Shown here in pieces: positions 8,639-17,073 of a stretch of 64,000 nt of DNA (its first letter is position 1; each line of letters opens with the position of its first letter). Below the pieces are notes generated by a model, which saw only the letters and a list, made by a program, of their open reading frames with translations, made no database searches and was not told where the DNA came from. The position numbers and the translations under genes were made by a program. Source of the DNA: Streptomyces sp. NBC_00442 (lineage in GTDB: Bacteria; Actinomycetota; Actinomycetes; Streptomycetales; Streptomycetaceae); contig NZ_CP107918.1 of assembly GCF_036014195.1 (NCBI RefSeq), positions 4,774,001 to 4,838,000 of the forward strand, given 5' to 3'.

Positions 8639-10950
8639 GCAACGACGCAGCCACCGCGACGGTCGAAGGCGCCACCTCGGTGGCGGGGCCGGAGCAGCAG
8701 CCGCCCGCGCACGGGATCGGCGCGTCGCTCGCGCCCGTCGACGCGCGGGCCAAGACCGAGGGCACCTTCCCCTACGCGGCCGACCTGTGGGCCGAGGGCC
8801 TGCTGTGGGCGGCCGTGCTGCGCGCCCCGCACGCGTCCGCACGCATCGTCTCCATCGACACCACGGCCGCCGCCGCCATGCCGGGCGTACGGGCCGTGGT
8901 GACCCACGCCGACGTGCCGGGCGACCCGGCGTTCGGCCGGCGCATCGCCGACCGCCCCGTGTTCGCGGCCGAGTTCGTACGCCACCACGGCGAGCCCATC
9001 GCCGCCGTGGCCGCCGACCACCCGGACACCGCGCGCCTGGCGGCCGCGGCGATCGCCGTCGAGTACGAGGTGCTCGAACCGGTCACCGACCCGGAGAAGG
9101 CGTTCGCGGCCGAACCGCTGCACCCCGACGGCAACTTGATCCGGCACATCCCGCTCCAGTACGGCGACCCCGACGTGACCGGAGAGGTCGTCGTCGAGGG
9201 GCTGTACCGGATCGGCCGCCAGGACCCGGCCCCGATCGGCGCCGAGGCGGGCCTCGCCGTGCCGCGCCCCGACGGCGGCGTGGAGCTCTACACCGCTTCC
9301 ACCGACCCGCACAGCGACCGCGACCTGGCCGCCGCCTGCTTCGGTCTTGAGCCGGACCGCGTCAAGGTCGTCGTCACCGGCGTGCCCGGCGCGACCGGCG
9401 ACCGCGAGGACCTCGGCTTCCAACTCCCGCTGGGGCTGCTGGCGTTGAGGACCGGCTGCCCGGTCAAGCTGGCCGCCACCCGCGAGGAGTCCTTCCTCGG
9501 CCACGCCCACCGCCACCCCACCCTGCTGCGCTACCGCCATCACGCGGACGCAGAGGGCCGCCTGGTCAAGGTCGAGGCACAGATCCTGCTCGACGCGGGG
9601 GCCTACGCCGAGGCCTCGTCCGAATCCCTCGCCGCGGCCGTCGCGTTCGCCTGCGGTCCGTACGTCGTGCCGCACGCCTTCGTCGAGGGCTGGGCGGTGC
9701 GCACCAACAACCCGCCGTCCGGACACGTCCGGGGCGAGGGCGCGATGCAGGTGTGCGCGGCCTACGAAGGCCAAATGGACAAGCTGGCAGCGAAGTTGGG
9801 CATCGACCCGGCCGATCTGCGGATGCGCAACGTGCTCGCGACGGGCGATCTGCTGCCCACCGGCCAGACGGTGACGTGCCCGGCCCCGGTGGCCGAACTC
9901 CTCAGCGCAGTAAAGGACTTCCCGCTGCCGGTGCTGCCGAAGGACGCCCCCGAGGACGACTGGCTGCTGCCGGGCGGTCCGGAGGGCGCGGGTGAGCCGG
10001 ACGCGGTGCGACGCGGAGTCGGCTACGCGCTCGGCATGGTCCACATGCTCGGCGCCGAGGGCACCGACGAGGTCTCCACGGCCACGGTCAAGGTCCACGA
10101 CGGCGTCGCCACCGTCATCTGCGCGGCCGTCGAGACCGGCCAGGGCTTCACCACGCTCGCCCGCCAGATCGTCCAGGAGACCCTGGGTATCGAGGAAGTG
10201 CACGTGGCGCCGGTCGACACCGACCAGCCCCCGGCGGGTCCCGCCACCCACGGCCGCCACACCTGGGTGTCCGGCGGCGCGGTCGAGCGCGCGGCCAAGA
10301 TGGTCCGCACCCAGCTGCTCCAGCCCCTGGCGCACAAGTTCGGGATGTCCACGGAGCTGCTCCAGATCGCCGACGGCAAGATCACCTCGTACGACGGTGT
10401 CCTGTCGACCACCGTCACCGAGGCCATGGACGGCAAGGAACTGTGGGCCACGGCCCAGTGCCGCCCGCACCCCACCGAGCCGCTCGACGAGACGGGCCAG
10501 GGCGACGCGTTCGTGGGCCTGGCGTTCTGTGCGATCCGCGCGGTCGTCGACGTCGACATCGAGCTCGGCTCGGTCCGCGTCGTCGAACTCGCCGTGGCAC
10601 AGGACGTCGGCCGTGTCCTCAACCCCCGCCGGCTCGCGGCCCGCATCGAGGCCGGAGTGACCCAGGGCGTGGGTGCCGCCCTCACCGAGAACCTGCGCAC
10701 CTCGCGCGGCCGGATCCGCCACCCCGACCTCACGGGCTATGCCCTGCCGACCGCCCTGGACGCCCCAGACATCCGCATCGTGAAGCTCGTCGAGGAACGC
10801 GACGTGGTCGCCCCCTTCGGTGCGAAGGCCGCGAGCGCCGTCCCGGTCGTCACCTCCCCGGCCGCGATCGCCTCCGCGGTCCGCGCCGCGACCGGCCGCC
10901 CGGTCAACCGCCTCCCGATCAGGCCGCAGGCGGCGGTGGTGCAGGGCTAG
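8635..10950 (+). CDS. Xanthine dehydrogenase-family molybdenum cofactor-binding subunit
   Basis: The 771-residue catalytic subunit contains the aldehyde oxidase/xanthine dehydrogenase a/b hammerhead domain (about residues 20-130, DARAKTEGTFPYAADL) followed by the two-part molybdopterin-binding domain, with conserved stretches such as VRGEGAMQ, ETGQGFTT and a Glu-containing C-terminal GAKAASA segment equivalent to the catalytic GVGE region. GTG 8635 overlaps the Fe-S gene stop and has GGAGG 6 bases upstream. With the two preceding genes it makes a complete LMS-type molybdo-flavoenzyme, probably oxidising a purine or aldehyde. The substrate cannot be fixed from sequence. Confidence 0.9.
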   Translation: MSNDAATATVEGATSVAGPEQQPPAHGIGASLAPVDARAKTEGTFPYAADLWAEGLLWAAVLRAPHASARIVSIDTTAAAAMPGVRAVVTHADVPGDPAFGRRIADRPVFAAEFVRHHGEPIAAVAADHPDTARLAAAAIAVEYEVLEPVTDPEKAFAAEPLHPDGNLIRHIPLQYGDPDVTGEVVVEGLYRIGRQDPAPIGAEAGLAVPRPDGGVELYTASTDPHSDRDLAAACFGLEPDRVKVVVTGVPGATGDREDLGFQLPLGLLALRTGCPVKLAATREESFLGHAHRHPTLLRYRHHADAEGRLVKVEAQILLDAGAYAEASSESLAAAVAFACGPYVVPHAFVEGWAVRTNNPPSGHVRGEGAMQVCAAYEGQMDKLAAKLGIDPADLRMRNVLATGDLLPTGQTVTCPAPVAELLSAVKDFPLPVLPKDAPEDDWLLPGGPEGAGEPDAVRRGVGYALGMVHMLGAEGTDEVSTATVKVHDGVATVICAAVETGQGFTTLARQIVQETLGIEEVHVAPVDTDQPPAGPATHGRHTWVSGGAVERAAKMVRTQLLQPLAHKFGMSTELLQIADGKITSYDGVLSTTVTEAMDGKELWATAQCRPHPTEPLDETGQGDAFVGLAFCAIRAVVDVDIELGSVRVVELAVAQDVGRVLNPRRLAARIEAGVTQGVGAALTENLRTSRGRIRHPDLTGYALPTALDAPDIRIVKLVEERDVVAPFGAKAASAVPVVTSPAAIASAVRAATGRPVNRLPIRPQAAVVQG

Positions 10951-11009
10951 GGCCTGTCCGGCGGATCTGGTTGGCTGATGCAAAGATCCGGCCTGTACGG
11001 GGAGTTGGC

Positions 11010-11280
11010 ATGGCCTTCGAGGACGAATGGCGCCGGTCGCACGCGAACGCCGCCATCTTCCTGTGCGAGCGCCCTGACCTTCCGAGGGGGCTCTCGCTGC
11101 CTCCGTCGGAGAGATATGTCGAGTGGGACATCCTCGGCAGGCCGGGCCCCGGACACGCCCCGCACCCGAGAGGTCCTGGCCGGCCTGCTCAAGCAAGTAC
11201 GTGCGGTTCGCGCAGCAAAAACTCAAGTGCGCGCACGAATCAAGCAGTTGGAGGCCGTGGCGGGAATCGAACCCGCGTAA
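11010..11280 (+). pseudogene. Small gene split by an apparent one-base frameshift, running into tRNA-Cys
   Basis: ATG 11010 has a good GGGGAG site and opens a frame with convincing protein-like content (FEDEWRRSHANAAIFLCER, then RYVEWDILGRPGP). At a CCCC run near 11147 this frame turns to Arg/Pro-rich nonsense, while the next frame continues plausibly as DTPRTREVLAGLLKQVR and ARIKQLE, a likely short coiled coil, ending at TAA 11278-11280. Removing one C joins the two halves into a protein of about 90 residues. The 3' end lies antisense over the tRNA-Cys 3' half. It is either a decayed gene or a homopolymer sequencing error. I do not recognise the family. The preceding 60 bases contain a GGATCT/AGATCC inverted repeat that may end the xanthine dehydrogenase operon. 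Confidence 0.45.
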
Positions 11281-11323
11281 CTCGCTTTGCAGGCGAGTCC
11301 CTGAGCCACTCGGGCACACGGCC
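11249..11323 (-). tRNA. tRNA-Cys (GCA)
   Basis: On the minus strand a 75-base cloverleaf begins GGCCGTG and ends CACGGCC-T-CCA, so CCA is encoded. The anticodon arm is CTCGC-CTGCAAA-GCGAG with anticodon GCA. The T arm is GCGGG-TTCGATT-CCCGC. The 3' end faces the frameshifted small gene. Confidence 0.95.
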
Positions 11324-11442
11324 ATGTGTTGGTGCGTTGTGACGACCGTAGGGGCTGGGGTGCCGGCCGGGGAAGGGGAGGGGGCGGGCTGCAATGCGAC
11401 TGCCATGTGGCGTTCACGGAAGGGCATGGGCAGGTGTGGGTG

Positions 11443-11482
11443 GCCGGCGGTGTCTCCGTCCAGCCGGCGGTGTCTCCGTCCA
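11443..11482. repeat. Exact 20-bp tandem duplication upstream of MFS gene
   Basis: GCCGGCGGTGTCTCCGTCCA occurs twice with no gap. It lies 66 bases before the MFS start codon, so it could affect promoter spacing or provide two regulator contacts. No further meaning can be read from it. Confidence 0.8.
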
Positions 11483-11548
11483 TCGGACTAGGGCGGGATC
11501 CGTCTTTCGACAGGGGTCAGTGGCCCTTATGGCCCTTACGCTGGGCGG

Positions 11549-13033
11549 ATGAGCGCCCTTGAACCGTCCGACGCCGCCCTCGTCGATCTCCCCTCCGGCG
11601 AGGCCGGTGGTGCCGGAGACGGCGGTGCGGGCGGGATCCTCGGGCGTGAGCGCCGCGCGCTGAGTTTCGGGATCATCACCGTCGTGCTGCTCATCGCGTT
11701 CGAGGCGACCGCCGTGGGTACGGCGATGCCCGTCGCGGCGCGGGAACTCGGCGGGGTGTCGCTGTACGCGTTCGCCTTCTCCGCGTACTTCACGACGAGC
11801 CTGTTCGGGATGGTCGTCGCGGGGCAGTGGGCCGACCGGCGCGGGCCGCTCGGGGCGCTCGGCGTAGGGATCAGCGGGTTCGCGGCGGGGCTGCTGCTGT
11901 CCGGGACCGCGCTGAACATGTGGACGTTCATCGCGGGACGTGCCGTGCAGGGGCTCGGCGGAGGTCTGGTCATCGTCGCGCTGTACGTCGTCATGGGGCG
12001 GGCCTACCCCGCCCGGCTCCAGCCGACGATCATGGCGGCGTTCGCGGCGGGCTGGGTCGTGCCCTCCGTGGTCGGGCCGCTCGTCGCGGGGACGGTCACC
12101 GAACAGCTGGGCTGGCGTTGGGTGTTCATCGGGATCCCGGTGCTCGTGGTGTTCCCGTTGGCGCTCGCGCTGCCCGCGACGCGGCGCATGGCGTCCGGCC
12201 CCGCCGATCCGACGGCGCCCGCCGAACCCCTCGACCGGCGCCGGATCAAGCTGGCGCTCGGGATCTCGGTCGGGGCGGGGCTGTTGCAGTACGCGGGGCA
12301 GGACCTGAGGTGGCTGTCCGTGCTGCCGTTCGCGGCCGGCGTGGCCCTGCTCGGACCCGCGGTCACCGGACGGCGCGCTCTGCTGCCGCACGGCACGTGG
12401 CGGGCGGAGCGGGGGCTGCCGGCGGTGGTGCTGCTGCGGGGGATCGCCGCGGGGTCGTTCATCGCGGCGGAGTCCTTCGTGCCGCTGATGCTCGTCACCC
12501 AGCGCGGACTGACCCCCACGATGGCCGGTCTCTCGCTCGCCGTCGGCGGGGCCACGTGGGCGCTGGGCTCCTACGTCCAGGCGCGGCCCCGGATGGAGGC
12601 GCACCGGGAGCGGCTGATGGTGACCGGGATGATCCAGGTCGCCCTCGCGATCGTGGCCGCGCCGAGCGTGCTCGTCGCGGCGGTGCCGGTGTGGGTGGTG
12701 GCCGTCGCGTGGGGCGTGGGGTGCTTCGGCATGGGCATGGTCATCACCTCGACGAGCGTGCTGCTCCTCAAGCTTTCGGCGCCGCACGAGGCGGGGGCGA
12801 ACTCCGCGGCGCTCCAGATCTCGGACGGGCTGTCCAACGTGTTGCTGCTCGCGGCGGGTGGGGCGGGGTTTGCGGCGCTGGGGGGTGGGGCGGTGGCGGG
12901 GGCCGCGGGGGTTGCGGGGGCGCACCCGGGGGCGTTTTTGGTGGTGTTTCTGCCGATGGGGGTGGTGGCGGTGGGCGGGGTGTGGGTGGCGCTCCGGGTC
13001 AGGGAGGTGGGCCCCACCCCGCCCCTTCCCTAA
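11549..13033 (+). CDS. MFS transporter, multidrug/DHA-type
   Basis: The 494-residue membrane protein has the N-terminal major-facilitator pattern: a first helix (ITVVLLIAFEATAVGTAMP), the loop motif ADRRGPLGALG, and the motif-C-like region FAAGWVVPSVVGPLVAG. About 12-14 hydrophobic segments are visible. It would export a small molecule by proton antiport; the substrate is unknown. ATG 11549 has no strong ribosome-binding site, so translation may be leaderless or weakly initiated. The last 60 codons are extremely G-rich (runs of GGGG with Gly/Ala/Val codons), leading into the repeat-filled intergenic region. Confidence 0.85.
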   Translation: MSALEPSDAALVDLPSGEAGGAGDGGAGGILGRERRALSFGIITVVLLIAFEATAVGTAMPVAARELGGVSLYAFAFSAYFTTSLFGMVVAGQWADRRGPLGALGVGISGFAAGLLLSGTALNMWTFIAGRAVQGLGGGLVIVALYVVMGRAYPARLQPTIMAAFAAGWVVPSVVGPLVAGTVTEQLGWRWVFIGIPVLVVFPLALALPATRRMASGPADPTAPAEPLDRRRIKLALGISVGAGLLQYAGQDLRWLSVLPFAAGVALLGPAVTGRRALLPHGTWRAERGLPAVVLLRGIAAGSFIAAESFVPLMLVTQRGLTPTMAGLSLAVGGATWALGSYVQARPRMEAHRERLMVTGMIQVALAIVAAPSVLVAAVPVWVVAVAWGVGCFGMGMVITSTSVLLLKLSAPHEAGANSAALQISDGLSNVLLLAAGGAGFAALGGGAVAGAAGVAGAHPGAFLVVFLPMGVVAVGGVWVALRVREVGPTPPLP

Positions 13034-13174
13034 ACCCTCCGGGGGCGGGGTGGGTTGAAGTGGGTTCCTGGGGCTGTGCCCCAGACCCCGCGGACGGGTC
13101 GGCCGGGGCGGCGCCGGGTTTCTCGCGTCCGTGAACCCGGTTCGCTTTCGGGTGCGGGCCGGTGGGACCCGTTC

Positions 13175-13485
13175 GCGCAGTTCCCCGCGCCCCTGAAACC
13201 GGCCTTCGGGTGCGGACCGTGCGTGGTTGCTCGCGCAGTTCCCCGCGCCCCTAACCCCGCTTTCGTCTGCGGACCGTGCCCGCGTCCCGCGCAGTTCCCC
13301 GCGCCCCTGAAAACCCCGGTTCGTGTGCGGACCGTGCCCGCTTACTCGCGCAGTTCCCCGCGCCCCTGAAAACCCCGCTTTCGCCCGCGGGCCGTGGACG
13401 GCTGATCGCGCAGTTCCCCGCGCCCCTAACCCCGCTTTCGTCTGCGGACCGTGCCCGCGTCCCGCGCAGTTCCCCGCGCCCCTGT
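13175..13485 (-). repeat. Six-copy intergenic repeat cluster, inverted relative to the 3.5-kb cluster
   Basis: Six copies of GCGCAGTTCCCCGCGCCCCT start near 13175, 13233, 13289, 13348, 13408 and 13464, a period of 56-60 bases. The linkers also repeat (TTTCGTCTGCGGACCGTGCC recurs). This is the reverse complement of the core in the 3484-3780 cluster. A partial copy occurs at about 13540. No gene is supported between the MFS stop at 13033 and the helicase at 13946. Confidence 0.88.
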
Positions 13486-13589
13486 GGGGCACCCGGCGCC
13501 GGACGGCTCGCGCCCGCCGCGGCGGAGCCGCGCGATGTTACAGCCCCGCGCCCCTTAGCTGCTCGGTGCCGGGCGGCATGGGCATCCTC

Positions 13590-13800
13590 AGTCCGTCATG
13601 GGGGTCCCCCCTGGCCCTCAAGGCCTTGGGGGAGATTGAGGATGAGCGCCCTTCAGGCGCGAAACGGGGTCTGGGGCGGAGCCCCAGGGAGCCGAGGCCC
13701 TCAAGTAGCCGCACGGGATGGGGGTCCCCCCTGCTCATTAAGAGCTTGGGGGAGGGTGGGAAAACGCGTCGGGGGCTGGGGCGGAGCCCCGGGGTGGGTT
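13590..13800. repeat. Intergenic repeats with ATGGGGGTCCCCCCTG cores
   Basis: ATGGGGGTCCCCCCTG occurs at 13598-13613 and 13718-13733, each followed about 15 bases later by CTTGGGGGAG, with which the CCCCC run can pair as a hairpin. GGGGCGGAGCCCC palindromes lie between and after them. Elements like these recur in intergenic Streptomyces DNA (from memory). The rest of 13801-13945 shows no gene and probably carries the helicase promoter. Confidence 0.65.
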
Positions 13801-13945
13801 GTGAGCCCGCTCTCACCGGCGCCCCGCCGCGAGACGTTCCGCCGGCCCCCGCACCCCGCGCCGGTAGGGTGGCCCGGTTGTCGTACGTAAGAGCCGGTGT
13901 TCCCGACCCCGCCTCAGCAACAGCCCGCCGGGCCCCGCGGCCCGG

Positions 13946-15772
13946 ATGCCCGAGATCCCGTACACCGAGAGACCCGAACCGGAGACCGTGACTACTACCG
14001 CCTCCCACCACCTCTCACCCGCCTTCCCCGGCCGGGCCCCCTGGGGCACCGCCAACAAGCTGCGTGCCTGGCAGCAGGGCGCCCTGGAGAGGTACGTCCA
14101 GGAGCAGCCGCGCGACTTCCTCGCCGTCGCGACGCCCGGCGCCGGCAAGACGACCTTCGCGCTGACGCTCGCGTCGTGGCTGCTGCACCACCACGTGGTG
14201 CAGCAGATCACCGTCGTCGCGCCGACCGAGCACCTCAAGAAGCAGTGGGCCGACGCGGCGGCCCGCGTCGGCATCAAGCTCGACCCGGAGTACAGCGCCG
14301 GCCCGCTGAACCGCGAGTACCACGGCGTGGCCGTCACCTACGCCGGTGTCGGCGTGCGCCCGATGCTGCACCGCAACCGGTGCGAGCAGCGCAAGACCCT
14401 GGTGATCCTGGACGAGATCCACCACGCCGGTGACTCCAAGTCCTGGGGCGAGGCGTGCCTGGAGGCGTTCGACCCCGCCACCCGGCGGCTCGCGCTCACC
14501 GGCACCCCCTTCCGCTCCGACACCAACCCGATCCCGTTCGTCACGTACGAGGAGGGCAACGACGGGATCCGGCGTTCCTCCGCCGACTACACGTACGGCT
14601 ACGGCAACGCGCTGGCCGACGGCGTCGTGCGGCCGGTCATATTCATGAGCTACAGCGGCAACATGCGCTGGCGCACCAAGGCCGGCGACGAGATCGCGGC
14701 CCGGCTCGGTGAGCCCATGACCAAGGACGCCATTTCGCAGGCCTGGCGCACCGCGCTCGACCCGCGCGGCGACTGGATGCCCAACGTGCTGCGCGCCGCC
14801 GACCAGCGCCTGACCGAGGTCAGGAAGGCCATCCCGGACGCCGGAGCGCTCGTCATCGCGTCCGACCAGGACTCCGCCCGCGCCTACGCCAAACTGATCC
14901 GCGAGATCACCGGCTCCAAGGCGACGGTCGTGCTTTCCGACGACACCGGAGCCTCGAAGCGGATCGACGAATTCAGCGAAAGCGACGACCGGTGGATGGT
15001 CGCCGTCCGCATGGTTTCGGAAGGCGTCGACGTGCCGCGCCTGGCCGTCGGCGTGTACGCCACCACCATTTCGACCCCGCTCTTCTTCGCGCAGGCCGTC
15101 GGCCGTTTCGTGCGATCGCGCAGGCGCGGTGAGACCGCTTCCGTTTTCGTTCCCACCATTCCGATGCTCCTCGCCTTCGCCAATGAGATGGAGGTCGAGC
15201 GCGACCACGTGCTCGACAAGCCGAAGAAGGAGGGCGAGGAAGACCCGTACGCCGAGTCCGAACAGGAAATGGACGACGCGAACAAGCAGGAGGACGAGGA
15301 CACGGGCGAGCAGGACATGCTGCCCTTCGAGGCCCTCGAATCCGACGCCGTCTTCGACCGCGTCATGTACAACGGCGCCGAATTCGGCATGCAGGCCCAC
15401 CCGGGAAGCGAGGAGGAGCAGGACTATCTCGGCATTCCCGGGCTCCTCGAACCCGACCAGGTGCAGATGTTGCTCCAGAAGCGGCAGGCCCGGCAGATCG
15501 CGCACAGCCGCCAGAAGCCGGCCGACCAGGCGGACCTGCTCGAAATGCCCGCCGAGCGGCGCCCCGTCGTTTCGCACAAGGAACTGCTCGAACTGCGCAA
15601 GTCGCTCAACACGATGGTCGGCGCGTACGTCCACCAGAGCGGCAAGCCGCACGGTGTCATCCACACCGAGCTGCGCCGGGTGTGCGGCGGCCCGCCGAGC
15701 GCCGAGGCGTCGGCCGGGCAGCTCCGCGAGCGGATCAAGAAGGTCCAGGAGTGGGCCACCCGCATGAAGTAG
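13946..15772 (+). CDS. SF2 DEAD/DEAH-box helicase
   Basis: The 608-residue protein has a RecA-like ATPase with Walker A ATPGAGKTT, the Walker B/DEAD-equivalent LVILDEIHHAG and motif III ALTGTPFRSD, then a helicase C-terminal domain with SEGVDVPRLAVGVYAT and the arginine-finger motif QAVGRFVRS. An acidic, charged segment follows at about residues 420-460 (EEDPYAESEQEMDD), then a C-terminal domain of unknown role. ATG 13946 lacks a strong ribosome-binding site; GTG 13988, before TTTASHHLSPAF, is a reasonable alternative. It is monocistronic and likely acts in DNA repair or nucleic-acid remodelling; the substrate is not evident. Confidence 0.88.
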   Translation: MPEIPYTERPEPETVTTTASHHLSPAFPGRAPWGTANKLRAWQQGALERYVQEQPRDFLAVATPGAGKTTFALTLASWLLHHHVVQQITVVAPTEHLKKQWADAAARVGIKLDPEYSAGPLNREYHGVAVTYAGVGVRPMLHRNRCEQRKTLVILDEIHHAGDSKSWGEACLEAFDPATRRLALTGTPFRSDTNPIPFVTYEEGNDGIRRSSADYTYGYGNALADGVVRPVIFMSYSGNMRWRTKAGDEIAARLGEPMTKDAISQAWRTALDPRGDWMPNVLRAADQRLTEVRKAIPDAGALVIASDQDSARAYAKLIREITGSKATVVLSDDTGASKRIDEFSESDDRWMVAVRMVSEGVDVPRLAVGVYATTISTPLFFAQAVGRFVRSRRRGETASVFVPTIPMLLAFANEMEVERDHVLDKPKKEGEEDPYAESEQEMDDANKQEDEDTGEQDMLPFEALESDAVFDRVMYNGAEFGMQAHPGSEEEQDYLGIPGLLEPDQVQMLLQKRQARQIAHSRQKPADQADLLEMPAERRPVVSHKELLELRKSLNTMVGAYVHQSGKPHGVIHTELRRVCGGPPSAEASAGQLRERIKKVQEWATRMK

Positions 15773-15802
15773 CGCCGGCGCGCGGGGCGGTGGGGAACGT
15801 GA

Positions 15803-15833
15803 GCGGGGCCCGGCGCGTGCTGCCGGGCCCCGC
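15803..15833 (+). terminator. Hairpin after helicase gene
   Basis: A 12-bp perfect stem GCGGGGCCCGGC/GCCGGGCCCCGC with a 7-base loop lies 31 bases after the helicase stop. There is no T tract, as is common in GC-rich actinobacteria. Confidence 0.7.
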
Positions 15834-16279
15834 AGGACCCCGGGGGGCAAGGCCCACGGGATCGGATGTGTACGAGGACCGGCCCCCACGGACGCCCCTC
15901 GAACCACTGCCACGGTAATGTCCCGGCAAATCTGTCGTGCTCGCCCAAGGTCCCCGGTGATACGGACTTAGGTCCCGAAGGTGATCGAACAGGGATCAAA
16001 TTCAGCGCTTCCGGCGTTTATTTGTCCATCCGTCGGGTCCGTTCCGCCCATTCCGCAGGGCTCCGAATTCTGCTCGCGCCCGGATTCTGGACGAGGTCTT
16101 CCGCTGAGCGGTGTCCGCTCGCTACTGTCCCGGCCATGCAAAACGCCCCGTGGCAGCGTCGCCGCGGAGCGCAGCCGGTGCCTTGGCCTCGCCGGCGGGC
16201 TCTGCGCGCGATGCCGATGGGACCGGTGTCGCGAACCACGTGAGAGTGCCGCCGCGACTCGCCATTTAAGGAGTGGGTC
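15834..16279. other. Gene-poor leader region of the IclR regulator gene
   Basis: No confident gene in 446 bases. The segment 15960-16130 is less GC-rich than its surroundings and probably holds the iclR-type promoter. One short open frame (ATG 16137 to stop 16243, 35 codons, highly basic, Trp/Arg/Pro-rich) lacks a ribosome-binding site and is only a possible upstream peptide. Confidence 0.4.
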
Positions 16280-16924
16280 GTGACCGCGGAGACCTCCCAG
16301 ACGCTCGACCGGGGACTACGTGTCCTCAAGCTGCTCGCCGACACCGACCACGGCCTGACGGTCACCGAGTTGTCCAACAAACTCGGCGTCAACCGCACGG
16401 TCGTCTACCGCCTGCTCGCGACCCTGGAGCAGCACACCCTCGTCCGCCGCGACCTGGGCGGCCGCGCCCGGGTCGGGCTCGGGGTGCTGCGGCTCGGCCG
16501 CCAGGTGCATCCGCTGGTCCGCGAGGCGGCGCTGCCCGCGCTGCGCTCGCTCGCCGAGGACATAGGCGCCACCGCCCACCTCACGCTCGTCGACGGGTCG
16601 GACGCGCTCGCCGTCGCCGTGGTCGAGCCGACCTGGACGGACTACCACGTCGCCTACCGGGCCGGTTTCCGTCACCCCTTGGACAAGGGCGCCGCCGGCC
16701 GGGCGATCCTCTCGGCCCGGCAGAGCGGGGGCCTCGGTGAGCCCGGCTTCACCCTCACCCACGGCGAACTCGAAGCCGGCGCGAGCGGAGCCGCCGCCCC
16801 GCTGGTCGGCGTGACCGGAATAGAGGGCAGCGTGGGTGTCGTCATGCTTGCCGACGCGGTGCCCGAACGGGTCGGCCCGCGCGTCGTGGACGCGGCCAAG
16901 GAAGTCGCCGACGCGCTGCGCTGA
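16280..16924 (+). CDS. IclR-family transcriptional regulator
   Basis: An N-terminal winged helix-turn-helix (about residues 8-60, TVTELSNKLGVNRTVVYRLL) is followed by a shortened IclR effector domain (DIGATAHLTLVDG, HPLDKGAAGRAIL). At 214 residues it is shorter than the usual 240-260, mainly because the C-terminal effector region is compact. GTG 16280 has a strong AAGGAG 8 bases upstream. Neighbours do not define a catabolic operon, so the ligand is unknown. Such proteins usually repress nearby or their own genes. Confidence 0.88.
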   Translation: MTAETSQTLDRGLRVLKLLADTDHGLTVTELSNKLGVNRTVVYRLLATLEQHTLVRRDLGGRARVGLGVLRLGRQVHPLVREAALPALRSLAEDIGATAHLTLVDGSDALAVAVVEPTWTDYHVAYRAGFRHPLDKGAAGRAILSARQSGGLGEPGFTLTHGELEAGASGAAAPLVGVTGIEGSVGVVMLADAVPERVGPRVVDAAKEVADALR

Positions 16925-17073
16925 GCGCGCGGGGCTCCGGGGGCGAGCGCCCCTGGCGTGAGAGGCGTACGGGATCGTCGGCGCCCGGGGCGGAAGGCGT
17001 ACGGGCCCGTCGGCGCCCGGGGGCGTGAGGGGCGTACGGTCGGCCGTGGCGGGCGTACGGCTAGATTGGAGCC

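Noticed and set aside
10950..11330. Integrated element using tRNA-Cys as attachment site
   Set aside because: No integrase, no duplicated tRNA 3' end and no flanking direct repeat were found.
8488..11427. A very long open frame (979 codons) on the minus strand opposite the xanthine dehydrogenase genes
   Set aside because: It is antisense to well-recognised coding sequence; high GC at third positions removes stops from the other frames. Its protein is Gly/Arg/Val/Asp-rich with no domain.
13175..13485. CRISPR array
   Set aside because: Repeats are regularly spaced, but the spacers resemble each other, the repeat units drift, and no cas genes are present.
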